A program made the translations under genes and the position numbers. Under the pieces are notes generated by a model. The model saw only the letters and a list, made by a program, of their open reading frames with translations, searched no databases and was not told the origin of the DNA. From Streptomyces sp. ML-6 (GTDB lineage: Bacteria > Actinomycetota > Actinomycetes > Streptomycetales > Streptomycetaceae): 64,000 nt of DNA. The stretch is from the NCBI RefSeq assembly GCF_030116705.1, contig NZ_JAOTIK010000001.1:6786501-6850500 (forward strand). Direction: 5' to 3'. Shown here piece by piece: positions 26,916 through 35,065 of the stretch (positions within the stretch are counted from its first letter, which is position 1; each line of letters opens with the position of its first letter).

Positions 26916-27740
26916 ATGCGTTCTCTGCACCACGGACGCCGGCCCGACCGGCCCGCCGGCCACGGGTACCGGGGCGTCACCCGTGGCCTCGCCATCGATC
27001 TCGGCAGTTCCCGCACCCGGGCCTGGATGCCCGGACACGGCGTCATCACCGACGCCCGCAGCGACTTCGGGACCGGCGCCGGGGCCGGGCACGGCCACCC
27101 GGTCCGGCGTGGCCGCATCGTCGACTTCGAGTCCTGCGGCCGGATGCTCGGCCGCATCGCCGACATGGCCCTGGGCGAGGACCGCACGGGTGCCGTGATC
27201 GTCCTCAGCCATCCGGTCCTCGCCGGGGCCGGGCACCGCGCCGCGGCGAAGGAACTGGTCGCCGCGCTCGGACCGGTGGACGTCATCGCGCTGGACAGCG
27301 CGCGGGCCGCCGCCGCGTACGCCGGCCCGGGGGACGGCGGTCCGCTGCTCGTCGTCGACATCGGCGCCGAACTCACCGAGACGACCCTGCTCGTCGACGG
27401 CCGGGTCCGTGACGCCCGCCAGGCCGAATCGGGGCTGAGCGACCTCGCCCCGTCCCAGCCCGCCGCCCCCGTCGTCCGCACCGTCCTGGACATGGTCACG
27501 GAGATGTGGAAGCAGGACCGGCACGGCGCCGTCCTGGGCGCCCTGCGCAGGGGCCCGTTGCTCACCGGCGGCGGCGCGGCCCGACGGGACGTCACCGACG
27601 CGATAGCGGCCCGGCTCGGGGTGCCGGTGCGCCCCGCCGACGACCCGGCGACCACGGTCGTACGGGGCGCGGGAATGGTCCTCAGCTCCGTGCTCCGCCA
27701 CGCGGGCGCGGTACCCGCCCTGCCCGGCCGACCGAGGTGA
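26916..27740 (+). CDS. MreB-like actin-fold protein
   Basis: A 274-aa degenerate MreB/Mbl homologue, shorter than the usual 340 aa. Phosphate loop 1 is AIDLGSSRTRAW, phosphate loop 2 LVVDIGAELTET (about 146), and the adenosine site LLTGGGAARRDV (about 215) is followed by GVPVRPADDPATTVVRGAGMVL. Conserved acidic and glycine positions suggest retained nucleotide binding, but polymerising surfaces may be lost. ATG at 26916 follows GGAGGAGGGA. Its TGA overlaps the GTG of the next gene, and a SecDF gene follows, so a role at the membrane is plausible. Confidence 0.82.
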   Translation: MRSLHHGRRPDRPAGHGYRGVTRGLAIDLGSSRTRAWMPGHGVITDARSDFGTGAGAGHGHPVRRGRIVDFESCGRMLGRIADMALGEDRTGAVIVLSHPVLAGAGHRAAAKELVAALGPVDVIALDSARAAAAYAGPGDGGPLLVVDIGAELTETTLLVDGRVRDARQAESGLSDLAPSQPAAPVVRTVLDMVTEMWKQDRHGAVLGALRRGPLLTGGGAARRDVTDAIAARLGVPVRPADDPATTVVRGAGMVLSSVLRHAGAVPALPGRPR

Positions 27741-28543
27741 CCCCCCTCCCGGGGCCGCCCCCGGGAAACGCGCACCCGGGGCCGCGTACGGCCCATGCCA
27801 CCGCCCAACCGCAGGACGCCGCGCGGCCGCACGCCGGGACGCCGTCCCCGTACCCGACCCACCCGGCCGGCCCCGCCGACACGGCCGGGCGCCGCACCCC
27901 GCACGACACGCGCCGTACCCCGGGCGATACGCGCAGGCCCCCGACCGACACGCGCCGTACCCGGCCGGGCGTCCCGGCCGACGGCACCGCGCGGGCCGCC
28001 CGGCAGGCGCTGGTCGCCCTGCTCCTCGCCGTCCTCGCCGTGGTCGGCGGGGCCCCCGCCTCCGCGTTCCCCGCCCGGCCGTTCGCCGGGGTGCCGCCCT
28101 CCGAGGCGCACTCGCCGGGCGGTCACCGCCCCACCCCGCACACCGACCGGACCACCCGCACGGGCATCGTCGGCGACACCCGCCGCACCCGCGCGGGCAC
28201 CGCCCCCGACACCCGCCGGGGCCGCACCGCCACGGCGACCGACCACCACCGGCCCGCGCCGACGACCGGCCCGGAGCCCCGGCCCCGGGCCGGTGCCGAC
28301 CAGGCCCGTCCCCCGCACCATCTCCCGGCGCCGGGCTCCCCCTTCACGCTGCCCGGCACCCTCGGCCTCCGCGCGCCCGACCGGGCCCGCCCGCGGGCCC
28401 CCGAGGCCGCTTCCCCCACCATCGACCGCTTCCGTGCCGCGCTTCCGGGCGTGCGCGGACCTCCGAGGACGGCCGCGCCCCGGCCACCGGTCCTGTCACC
28501 GGTCCCGTTCCACGCAACCGCCGTACCGTCCTCGCCGAGGTGA
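27737..28543 (+). CDS. Disordered single-pass membrane or secreted protein
   Basis: A 268-aa protein of unknown function. GTG at 27737 overlaps the MreB-like stop (GTGA). The first 85 residues are Pro/Arg/Thr-rich with TRRTPGDTRRPPTDTRR repeats, then one hydrophobic stretch QALVALLLAVLAVVGG ending ASAF, which could be a membrane anchor or late signal, then a long Pro/Arg/His-rich tail. It lacks any known domain. Because the frame is Pro/Arg-rich it could be non-coding, but the clean hydrophobic core, the coupling and the following ribosome site of SecDF favour a real gene. Confidence 0.55.
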   Translation: MTPLPGPPPGNAHPGPRTAHATAQPQDAARPHAGTPSPYPTHPAGPADTAGRRTPHDTRRTPGDTRRPPTDTRRTRPGVPADGTARAARQALVALLLAVLAVVGGAPASAFPARPFAGVPPSEAHSPGGHRPTPHTDRTTRTGIVGDTRRTRAGTAPDTRRGRTATATDHHRPAPTTGPEPRPRAGADQARPPHHLPAPGSPFTLPGTLGLRAPDRARPRAPEAASPTIDRFRAALPGVRGPPRTAAPRPPVLSPVPFHATAVPSSPR

Positions 28544-28573
28544 GGACGCCCGGCGTCCCCTCGGAGGAAACCC

Positions 28574-30976
28574 ATGACTCGCGCCACCACGGTGCGAGCG
28601 GTTCTGGCTGCGGCCGTCCTGCTCGTCTCCGTGTTCATCACGCTGACCATGTCACCCAGACTCGGCCTCGACCTTCAGGGCGGCACCAGAATGGTGCTCC
28701 AGGCCAAGGACTCGGACACCGCGAAGGCGGACCGGGAGAGCACTGAACACACCCTCGAAGTACTGCGTCGGCGCATCGACTCGCTCGGCGTCACCGAACC
28801 CACCCTGACCCGCTCCGGCGAGGACCGGATCATCGTCGAACTCCCCGACGTCCAGGACCCGCGCAAGGCCGCCGAGGTCATCGGGAAAACCGCGCAGCTC
28901 AGCTTCCACGCCATCCAGGGACCGGGTACCCCGGACGAACCGAAGCCCGGTGAGAAGGACGCGCAGGGCGAGAAGAAGCCCGGTGAGAAGGACGCGCAGG
29001 ACGGAAAGAAGCCCGGCGAGAAGAGCACGCAGGAGGGGAAGAAGTCCGACGGAGGGCTGACGCTTCCCGACGAGCAGGGCCGCCCCCTCGCCCTCGGCCC
29101 GTCCAGGCTCTCCGGCGCGGGCGTCAAGGACGCCACCGCCGCGTTCGACGGCCAGCAGGGCGCCGGGTGGACCGTGTCCCTCGACTTCCACAAGAAGGCG
29201 GGCCGGGACTGGACCAAGCTGACGGGCGAAGCCGCCTGCCACCCGGCCCAGGACGACCGCCGCCGGGTCGCCATCGTCCTCGACGACCGGATCATCTCCT
29301 CCCCGCAGGTCTCGCCGTCGGTCGGCTGCGGGGTCGGCCTGCCGTCCGGATCCACCCAGATCACCGGTTCCTTCAGCGCGGACGAGGCCAGGGAACTGGC
29401 CCTGCTCATCAAGGGCGGCGCCCTGCCGCTGCCCGTCGAGATCGTCGAGCAGCGGACCGTGGGACCGACGCTCGGCGCCGCCGCCATCGACGCCAGTGCC
29501 CGCGCCGCCCTCATCGGAGCGGCGGCCACCGCGCTCTTCATCACCATCGTCTACCGGCTCTTCGGCGCGCTCGCGGCCGTCGCGCTCGCCGCCTACGGGC
29601 TGATCTCCTACGCGACCCTGGTCGGCCTCGGGGTCACCCTCACCCTGCCCGGCCTCGCCGGATTCGTCCTGGCCATCGGGATGGCCGTCGACGCCAACGT
29701 GCTGGTCTTCGAACGGGCCAGGGAGGAACACGCGCAACATCCCGGCCGGACCCTGCGCTCCTCGCTGACCGCCGGGTTCCGCAACGCCTGGAGCGCCGTC
29801 GCGGACTCCAACGTGACGACACTGATCGCGGCCGGGCTGCTGTTCTTCCTCGGCTCGGGACCGGTGAAGGGCTTCGGGGTCACGCTCGCCATCGGGGTGC
29901 TCGCCTCGATGTTCTCCGCGCTCGTCATCGCCCGCGCGCTCACCGAGATCGCCGCGCGGTCCCGCTTCGTCAGCAACTACCGGGGCGTCAACGGCATCGC
30001 CACCCCCGGCCGGGTGCGCACCTGGCTGAGCCGCCGCGACCCCCGGCCGATGCGGTACCCGCGCCGCTGGCTGCTGATCTCCACCGCACTGGTCGTCGTC
30101 GCCGTCCTCGGCATCGTCGTGCGCGGCGTCAACCTGGGCGTCGAATTCACCGGTGGCCGACTCGTCGAGTACTCGACCAGCAAACCCGTCGACGTGGAGC
30201 GGGCCCGCACCGTACTGGCCGACGCGGGCTTCGGCGACGCCGAGGTCACCACGGCGGGCGCGGGCGACCTCTCCGTACGGACCGGGAAGATCGACAACGA
30301 CCAGGAACACGCCCTGCGGTCCGCACTCGCGGCGGAGGGCGGCGAGACCACCAAGGTCCGCGACGAACTCATCGGACCCAGCCTCGGCGACGAACTGCGG
30401 CGCAACGCCCTGATCGCGCTCGGCATCGCCGTCCTGGTGCAACTGGCGTACCTGGCGGCCCGGTTCCGCTGGACGTTCGCGGTGGGCTCGGTGGTGGCGC
30501 TCGTCCACGACGTCATCATCCTGGTCGGCGCCTTCGCCTGGCTCGGCCGCACCGTCGACGGCATCTTCCTGGCCGCGCTCCTCACCGTCATCGGGTACTC
30601 CGTCAACGACTCGGTGGTGGTCTTCGACCGGGTCCGGGAACTGTGGGCGAAGGCCCGGCGGGTGCCCGTCGCCACGATCGCCGACCGGGCCGTCCTCCAG
30701 ACCGTCCCCCGAACGGTCAACACCGGAATGGGCGCGCTCTTCATCCTCACCGCGCTCGCCGTGCTCGGCGGCGACTCCCTCGCGGACTTCGCGCTCGCCC
30801 TGCTGATCGGCATCTGCGTCGGCACGTACTCCTCGGTGCTGACCGCCGTACCGGCCGCGCTCGTCCTGGAGCGGAGCAGCAAGGCCCCGCCGCCCGCCCG
30901 GAAACGTTCGCCCGGCCGCAAGTCCGGCACGGGCCGGGCCCGCCGGGACCCGCTGGACAACGGAGCACGGGTGTAG
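28574..30976 (+). CDS. secDF: Fused SecDF preprotein translocase subunit
   Basis: An 800-aa fusion of SecD and SecF, which use the proton gradient to assist protein export through SecYEG. SecD: TM1 (8-28), LGLDLQGGT (30-38), periplasmic domain, then the RND bundle with AIGMAVDANVLVFERAREE. SecF begins near residue 500 with VNLGVEFTGGRLVEY (about 520), then TVIGYSVNDSVVVFDRVRE and TGMGALF. Both proton-relay Asp/Arg regions are present. An unusual Lys/Glu-rich linker with three KPGEK copies lies at about 117-160. ATG at 28574 follows CGGAGGAAA. Streptomyces also has separate secD and secF by the ruv genes, so this is probably a paralogue. Confidence 0.92.
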   Translation: MTRATTVRAVLAAAVLLVSVFITLTMSPRLGLDLQGGTRMVLQAKDSDTAKADRESTEHTLEVLRRRIDSLGVTEPTLTRSGEDRIIVELPDVQDPRKAAEVIGKTAQLSFHAIQGPGTPDEPKPGEKDAQGEKKPGEKDAQDGKKPGEKSTQEGKKSDGGLTLPDEQGRPLALGPSRLSGAGVKDATAAFDGQQGAGWTVSLDFHKKAGRDWTKLTGEAACHPAQDDRRRVAIVLDDRIISSPQVSPSVGCGVGLPSGSTQITGSFSADEARELALLIKGGALPLPVEIVEQRTVGPTLGAAAIDASARAALIGAAATALFITIVYRLFGALAAVALAAYGLISYATLVGLGVTLTLPGLAGFVLAIGMAVDANVLVFERAREEHAQHPGRTLRSSLTAGFRNAWSAVADSNVTTLIAAGLLFFLGSGPVKGFGVTLAIGVLASMFSALVIARALTEIAARSRFVSNYRGVNGIATPGRVRTWLSRRDPRPMRYPRRWLLISTALVVVAVLGIVVRGVNLGVEFTGGRLVEYSTSKPVDVERARTVLADAGFGDAEVTTAGAGDLSVRTGKIDNDQEHALRSALAAEGGETTKVRDELIGPSLGDELRRNALIALGIAVLVQLAYLAARFRWTFAVGSVVALVHDVIILVGAFAWLGRTVDGIFLAALLTVIGYSVNDSVVVFDRVRELWAKARRVPVATIADRAVLQTVPRTVNTGMGALFILTALAVLGGDSLADFALALLIGICVGTYSSVLTAVPAALVLERSSKAPPPARKRSPGRKSGTGRARRDPLDNGARV

Positions 30977-30985
30977 GGTCCTCCG

Positions 30986-31026
30986 CCCGCTCCGGACCAG
31001 GTCGGTCCGACCTGGTCCGGAGCGGG
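30986..31026. terminator. 20-bp perfect hairpin, bidirectional terminator
   Basis: Arms 30986-31005 and 31007-31026 are perfectly complementary (cccgctccggaccaggtcgg and its complement). It sits between the convergent ends of secDF (stop 30976) and the methyltransferase (stop 31035), an ideal shared terminator. Confidence 0.9.
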
Positions 31027-31034
31027 CGTGGGGT

Positions 31035-31841
31035 TCAGGGACGGGGCGGGCCGGCGAGGCGGGCGATCAGGTGCAGCCGGTCGCCGTCGGCGGTCGCGGC
31101 GGGCAGGTCGCCCTCCTGCCACGGCGGTTCGGTGCGCGGGCCCGGCCCGTCGTGCAGGGCGAGCACCTCGAAGCCGTGGAACGCGAGCAGGTGGCGCAGT
31201 TCCTGGGGGAGGAGCAGGCGCCACGCGGAACGCTGCTCGACCGGCGGGGAACCGTCGTCGGCGGTCCACACCCGGACGCGGCGCAGCAACTGGGCGGTCC
31301 GGTCCATGGACAGGGTGGTGGTGGAGCGGTAGCCGGTGCCCTGCCAGGTGAAACCGGTGACGGACGGGGCGTCGAGCAGTTCCGTGCGGCCCAGGAAGAA
31401 TGCGCCGTTGCGCATCTCCGCGACGAGCAGACCCCCGGGCGCCAGCGCGCGGCGGCAGGACCTCAGGAACCCGTCGAGCTGGTCGTTGGTGTGGCAGTAC
31501 AACAGGGCGCTGTCCAGGCACACGACGGCGTCGAAGGCCCCCGCCCCGAGATCGAAACCGTGCAGGTCGGCCCGGACGTACACGGGGCCGGGGTGCCGGT
31601 CGCCGGCGTACGCCAGCATCGCGGCGGACAGATCGGCGCCGGTGACCGTGCGACCGGCGCGGTGCAGGTGGGCGGCGTCGCGGCCGGTGCCGCAGCCGAT
31701 GTCCAGGACCCGGGGGCCGGGTGACTCGTACCGGCGCAGGCAGTCCTCGGCCCAGCGGCCGGCGAGCCGTCCGGGGTCGGGGAAGCGCGCCTCGTACAGC
31801 GCCGGGTTGTCGGTGAGCAGGTTCGCGGCGGTGGTGGACAT
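31035..31841 (-). CDS. Class I SAM methyltransferase at end of the ATP-grasp operon
   Basis: A 268-aa methyltransferase. Motif I VLDIGCGTGRDAAHL, motif II TGADLSAAML, then VRADLHGFDLGAGAFDAVVCLDSALLYC and LAPGGLLVAEMRNGAFFLG. The beta-strand insert STTTLSMDRTAQLLRRVRVW and EQRSAWRLLLPQELRHLL is typical of small-molecule methyltransferases. ATG at 31841 has GAGGAG upstream, which overlaps the stop of a 41-codon frame. It follows the epimerase gene by about 200 bp on the same strand and probably belongs to the Zur-box operon, where it would methylate the product. Confidence 0.88.
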   Translation of the reverse strand: MSTTAANLLTDNPALYEARFPDPGRLAGRWAEDCLRRYESPGPRVLDIGCGTGRDAAHLHRAGRTVTGADLSAAMLAYAGDRHPGPVYVRADLHGFDLGAGAFDAVVCLDSALLYCHTNDQLDGFLRSCRRALAPGGLLVAEMRNGAFFLGRTELLDAPSVTGFTWQGTGYRSTTTLSMDRTAQLLRRVRVWTADDGSPPVEQRSAWRLLLPQELRHLLAFHGFEVLALHDGPGPRTEPPWQEGDLPAATADGDRLHLIARLAGPPRP

Positions 31842-31854
31842 GGGGGTGTGCTCC

Positions 31855-31980
31855 TCACGCTGTCGCGGGGCGGGCGGGCAGGATCCGGTGGCGGTGCAGC
31901 AGGGCGACGGCGGTGGAGCCGAGTCCGAGGGCCGGGCGGCACACCCACGGCGGCTGAAGCTGGTTCTTCAGGACGAACAT
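31855..31980 (-). CDS. Possible 41-aa small protein or peptide
   Basis: A frame MFVLKNQLQPPWVCRPALGL... of 41 codons with one Cys and a basic end (LLHRHRILPARPATA), between the epimerase and the methyltransferase. Its stop overlaps the methyltransferase ribosome site, which would couple them. It is in frame with, and lies after the stop of, the epimerase gene. No ribosome site is visible before its ATG, so it could equally be a decayed extension of the epimerase. The composition is less Arg/Pro-skewed than typical junk frames here. Confidence 0.3.
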   Translation of the reverse strand: MFVLKNQLQPPWVCRPALGLGSTAVALLHRHRILPARPATA

Positions 31981-32043
31981 GCCGACCGGAGCCGGAGCCA
32001 GGGCGGGGGCGGGGAAGCCGCGTATCCCGTGCCAGGGGGGTCC

Positions 32044-33147
32044 TCACGCCCGGTTCTCCCCGGTGCCGCGCTCGTGCACGCCCGGGCCCGGGTCCCCGGC
32101 CGCCCGGACGGTGCCGCGCTCGCGCACGCCCAGCCCCGGGTCTCCGCCCGCCCGGACGGTGCCGTCGGTGCCGCCGATGCCCGTCCACGGGTCGGCGGCG
32201 AGCAGCAGATGGCCGTCGAGGTCGACCCAGCGGGCGCGGTCGGCGAGGTGGACGGCGGGGGCGATGCCGAGGGTGCTGGCGGTCAGGCAGCCGAGCATCA
32301 GCCCGGTTCCGCTGCCCGCCACCAGCTCGGCGATGTGGAGCGCGGCGCCGACACCGCCGCACTTGGCCAGCTTGACGTTGACGCCCTGGACCCGTCCGGC
32401 GAGCCGGCGGACGTCCTCGATGCCGACCGCGTCCTCGTCGGCGACGACGGGGAGCGGAGAGCGCTCCGCGAGCCTCGCCAGTGCCTCCGGATCGCCGGGG
32501 GCCAGGGGCTGTTCGACGGCCTCCACACCCAGCTCCGCGAAGAGCGGCAGCAGCCGCTCGGCCTCCCGGACGGTCCACGCCCCGTTGGGGTCGAGCAGCA
32601 GCCGGGTGCCGGGGGCGGCGGCGCGGACGGCCCGGACCCGGGCCAGGTCCTCGCCCGGGTCCGGTGCGCCGGCCTTGAGCTTGAGGACGGAGAACCCGTC
32701 CCGCACCAGCCGGGCCGCCTGCGCCCGGGCCCGCTCCGGCGCGACGATGCCGATGGTGCGGGCGGTCGCGGCCCCCGGTGGGGCTCCCCGGGAGCCCAGG
32801 AGCCGGTGGACCGGGACGCCCGCGCGCTTGCCGACCAGGTCGAGCAGCGCGGACTCCACGGCCGAGGTCACGGCCGGCGGGGCGGCGGTCCGTTCCCCGG
32901 TACGGAGGGCCTCCAGCGCGCTCTCGGGATCGGGGAAGCGGGCCAGCCACCGGGACCGGGCGTGCAGCAGCCGTTCGAGGGCGGCGGCGTCGAGCCCGTA
33001 GTACACGCTGGTGACGGCCTCGCCGTGGCCGTGCCGCCCTTCGTGCTCGACGGTCAGCCAGACGGCCTCGCGGGCCGCCATGGTGGAGCGGGAGATGCGC
33101 AGCGGTTCGGCGAGGTCGAGGCGCACGGTGCGCAGGCCGGCTCTCAC
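32044..33147 (-). CDS. Enolase-superfamily dipeptide epimerase-like enzyme
   Basis: A 367-aa member of the mandelate-racemase/muconate-lactonizing branch. N-terminal cap: LDLAEPLRISRSTMAAREAVWLTVE. Barrel: catalytic KLK region (FSVLKLKAG), metal ligands in LLLDPNGAWT (D), VEAVEQPL (E) and VVADEDAV (D), and the second catalytic Lys in GVNVKLAKCGG. The K-x-K/K pair is that of Ala-Glu-type dipeptide epimerases and o-succinylbenzoate synthases. The C-terminus carries an extra tail with two copies of a GTVRAxGDPGxGVxERGT-like unit. GTG at 33147 overlaps the previous stop. In context it may set the stereochemistry of a dipeptide made by the ATP-grasp ligase. Confidence 0.88.
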   Translation of the reverse strand: MRAGLRTVRLDLAEPLRISRSTMAAREAVWLTVEHEGRHGHGEAVTSVYYGLDAAALERLLHARSRWLARFPDPESALEALRTGERTAAPPAVTSAVESALLDLVGKRAGVPVHRLLGSRGAPPGAATARTIGIVAPERARAQAARLVRDGFSVLKLKAGAPDPGEDLARVRAVRAAAPGTRLLLDPNGAWTVREAERLLPLFAELGVEAVEQPLAPGDPEALARLAERSPLPVVADEDAVGIEDVRRLAGRVQGVNVKLAKCGGVGAALHIAELVAGSGTGLMLGCLTASTLGIAPAVHLADRARWVDLDGHLLLAADPWTGIGGTDGTVRAGGDPGLGVRERGTVRAAGDPGPGVHERGTGENRA

Positions 33148-34235
33148 GGCCGCGCCTTCGGGCCAGGGGCGAGTGGATCGGTGACGGTGCGGCAGCGGAC
33201 CCAGCCGGTGGCCTCCACGGCCCCGGGGTGCGGGATCTCGACGGGGCGGACGGCGGCGGTGGCGGGGTCGATGCCGTGTGCGGCGGTGAAGCCGTCGTCG
33301 AAGACGCTGCCGAGGTAGCGGTGCGGGCCGTCGGGGAAGACGGTGGCGACGACCGCGCCGGGGTGGACGCGGGCCGCCCAGGCGGCGACGCGGGCGACGG
33401 CGCCGGTGCTCCAGCCGCCGCTGACGAAGGCGCCGCGGGCCAGTCGGCGGCAGGCGTCGACGGCCTCGGCGGGGCCGACCCAGTGGACCTCGTCGAAGGC
33501 GTCGTGGGCGACGTTGCGCGGGTGGATGCTGCTGCCGAGGCCGCGCATGAGACGGGGTCTGGCGGGCTGGCCGAAGATGGTGGAGCCGGTGGCGTCCACG
33601 CCGATGAGCCGCAGGCCGGGCCAGTGGCGCCGCAGCGGTCCGATGATCCCGGCGCTGTGGCCGCCGGTTCCGACGCTGCACACCAGCACGTCGAGGTGGT
33701 CGAGCTGGTTGACCAGTTCGACTGCCAGGGAGGCGTAACCCGCCGTGTTGTCCGGGTTGTTGTACTGGTCGGGCCAGTACGCGTCCGGGAGCAGCCCCAG
33801 CAGCTCGCGCAGCCGGGCGAGCCGGGCGGCCTGCCAGCCGCCCTCGGCCGCCGGACGGTCGACGAGTTCCAGCCGGACGCCGTACGCGCCCAGCAGCTGC
33901 CGCATCGAGGGCTCCAGCTCGATGTCGCCGACCAGCACGACGGGGTGGCCGAGGGCCTGTCCGGCGAAGGCCAGTCCGATGCCGAGCGTTCCCGAGGTGG
34001 ACTCCACCACGGGTGCGCCCGGCCGCAGTTCGCCGCGCTCTTGGGCGCCCAGCAGCATGGCGACGGCGGCGCGTGCCTTCATGCCGCCGACGCCGAGCCC
34101 TTCGAGTTTGGCCCAGAAGCCCGGCTGGGGGCACGGCAGGTCGACGGTGACGCGGGCGAGCGGGGTGCGGCCGAGCAGCCCGAGGAGTTCCCGGTTGCCC
34201 GCGGCGCGCGCGGGGTCGAGGACGGCGGTGGTCAC
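33144..34235 (-). CDS. Cysteine-synthase-like PLP enzyme (beta-substitution)
   Basis: A 363-aa fold-type-II PLP enzyme of the cysteine-synthase family. The PLP lysine is in VGGMKARAAVAML, the substrate loop is STSGTLGIGLA (the usual TSGNTG has lost its Asn), and the phosphate loop is SVGTGGHSAGII. Such diverged copies, e.g. SbnA, make 2,3-diaminopropionate or other beta-substituted alanines for metallophores and antibiotics, rather than cysteine. GTG at 34235 overlaps the DUF364 stop and its own stop overlaps the epimerase start. It probably supplies a non-standard amino acid to the ATP-grasp ligase. Confidence 0.88.
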   Translation of the reverse strand: MTTAVLDPARAAGNRELLGLLGRTPLARVTVDLPCPQPGFWAKLEGLGVGGMKARAAVAMLLGAQERGELRPGAPVVESTSGTLGIGLAFAGQALGHPVVLVGDIELEPSMRQLLGAYGVRLELVDRPAAEGGWQAARLARLRELLGLLPDAYWPDQYNNPDNTAGYASLAVELVNQLDHLDVLVCSVGTGGHSAGIIGPLRRHWPGLRLIGVDATGSTIFGQPARPRLMRGLGSSIHPRNVAHDAFDEVHWVGPAEAVDACRRLARGAFVSGGWSTGAVARVAAWAARVHPGAVVATVFPDGPHRYLGSVFDDGFTAAHGIDPATAAVRPVEIPHPGAVEATGWVRCRTVTDPLAPGPKARP

Positions 34236-35065
34236 CGGGCGCCTCCGTAGCGGTGGATGGTCCCCGGGCCGCCGTCCAGCCAGAAGAAGGGGTACGGCTC
34301 CGCGCACACCGCGGTGACGCCCGAGCCGATCAGGCGGGGCAGGACCGCGCTGCCGGTCTGCGCGAACATCACCAGGGGGATGCCGCTGCGCCGCGCCCCC
34401 CGGCGCAGCGGTTCGAAGCTGCCGTTGCCCAGGGTCATGCCGGAGGCGAGGACGGCGTCGCAGCGCTCCAGCTCGGCCAGGGCGTCGGTGTGCACCGGCT
34501 CGCCCCATTCGGTCGTGCCGCCCTTGAGGTCGCAGGGGACGTACGCGAGGCCGCGGGCCCGCAGGGCCTCCAGCAGCGAGTTGACCACGCCCACGACGAG
34601 CACGGTCGCCCCGGGCGCGACGTCGACCAGCTCCACCACGGACCGGGCCCTGGCCCGGGACTTCTCCAGCGAGGTGCCGGCGGGCAGCGGGCAGGACCGG
34701 GCCCCGCTGCCGGGACCGTGCGGCAGTACGTGCATGAGGTACGCGTCGAGGGCGGCGATCCGGACGGGCGGCAGCTCGTGCTCCAGGAGGCGTGCGACGT
34801 CGGCCCCGACACACTCCTCGACGGCACCGTCGGGCAGCTTGCCCGGCTCGACCGCGCAGGACCCCACGGCTTCGGCGAGGCGTAGGCTCAGCACTTCGTT
34901 CCGGTAGCCGGAGCCGCGTCCTTCGTGGCGCACCGCCTGCCGGGTGGTGAAGGCCACCGCGACCCGCCGGGTGCGCGGGTCGGGGCCGAGACCGCCGGCC
35001 AGTACGCGCCCGACGAGGTCCTCGTACGAACGAGCCGTGACGGGCGCGCCGGTGCGGGCGGTCAT
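34232..35065 (-). CDS. DUF364 (putative heavy-metal-chelation) protein
   Basis: A 277-aa protein with an N-terminal DUF4213-like part (VAVAFTTRQAVRHEGRGSGYRNEVLSLRLAEA) and a C-terminal Rossmann-like DUF364 part (VELVDVAPGATVLVVGVVNSLLEALRARG, CDAVLASGMTLGNGSFEPL, MFAQTGSAVLPRLIGSGV). DUF364 proteins are described only as putative metal-chelation or metal-related proteins; the biochemistry is unknown. ATG at 35065 overlaps the ATP-grasp stop (ATGA) and its stop overlaps the PLP enzyme start. Location in a Zur-box operon agrees with a metal-related role. Confidence 0.82.
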   Translation of the reverse strand: MTARTGAPVTARSYEDLVGRVLAGGLGPDPRTRRVAVAFTTRQAVRHEGRGSGYRNEVLSLRLAEAVGSCAVEPGKLPDGAVEECVGADVARLLEHELPPVRIAALDAYLMHVLPHGPGSGARSCPLPAGTSLEKSRARARSVVELVDVAPGATVLVVGVVNSLLEALRARGLAYVPCDLKGGTTEWGEPVHTDALAELERCDAVLASGMTLGNGSFEPLRRGARRSGIPLVMFAQTGSAVLPRLIGSGVTAVCAEPYPFFWLDGGPGTIHRYGGAR

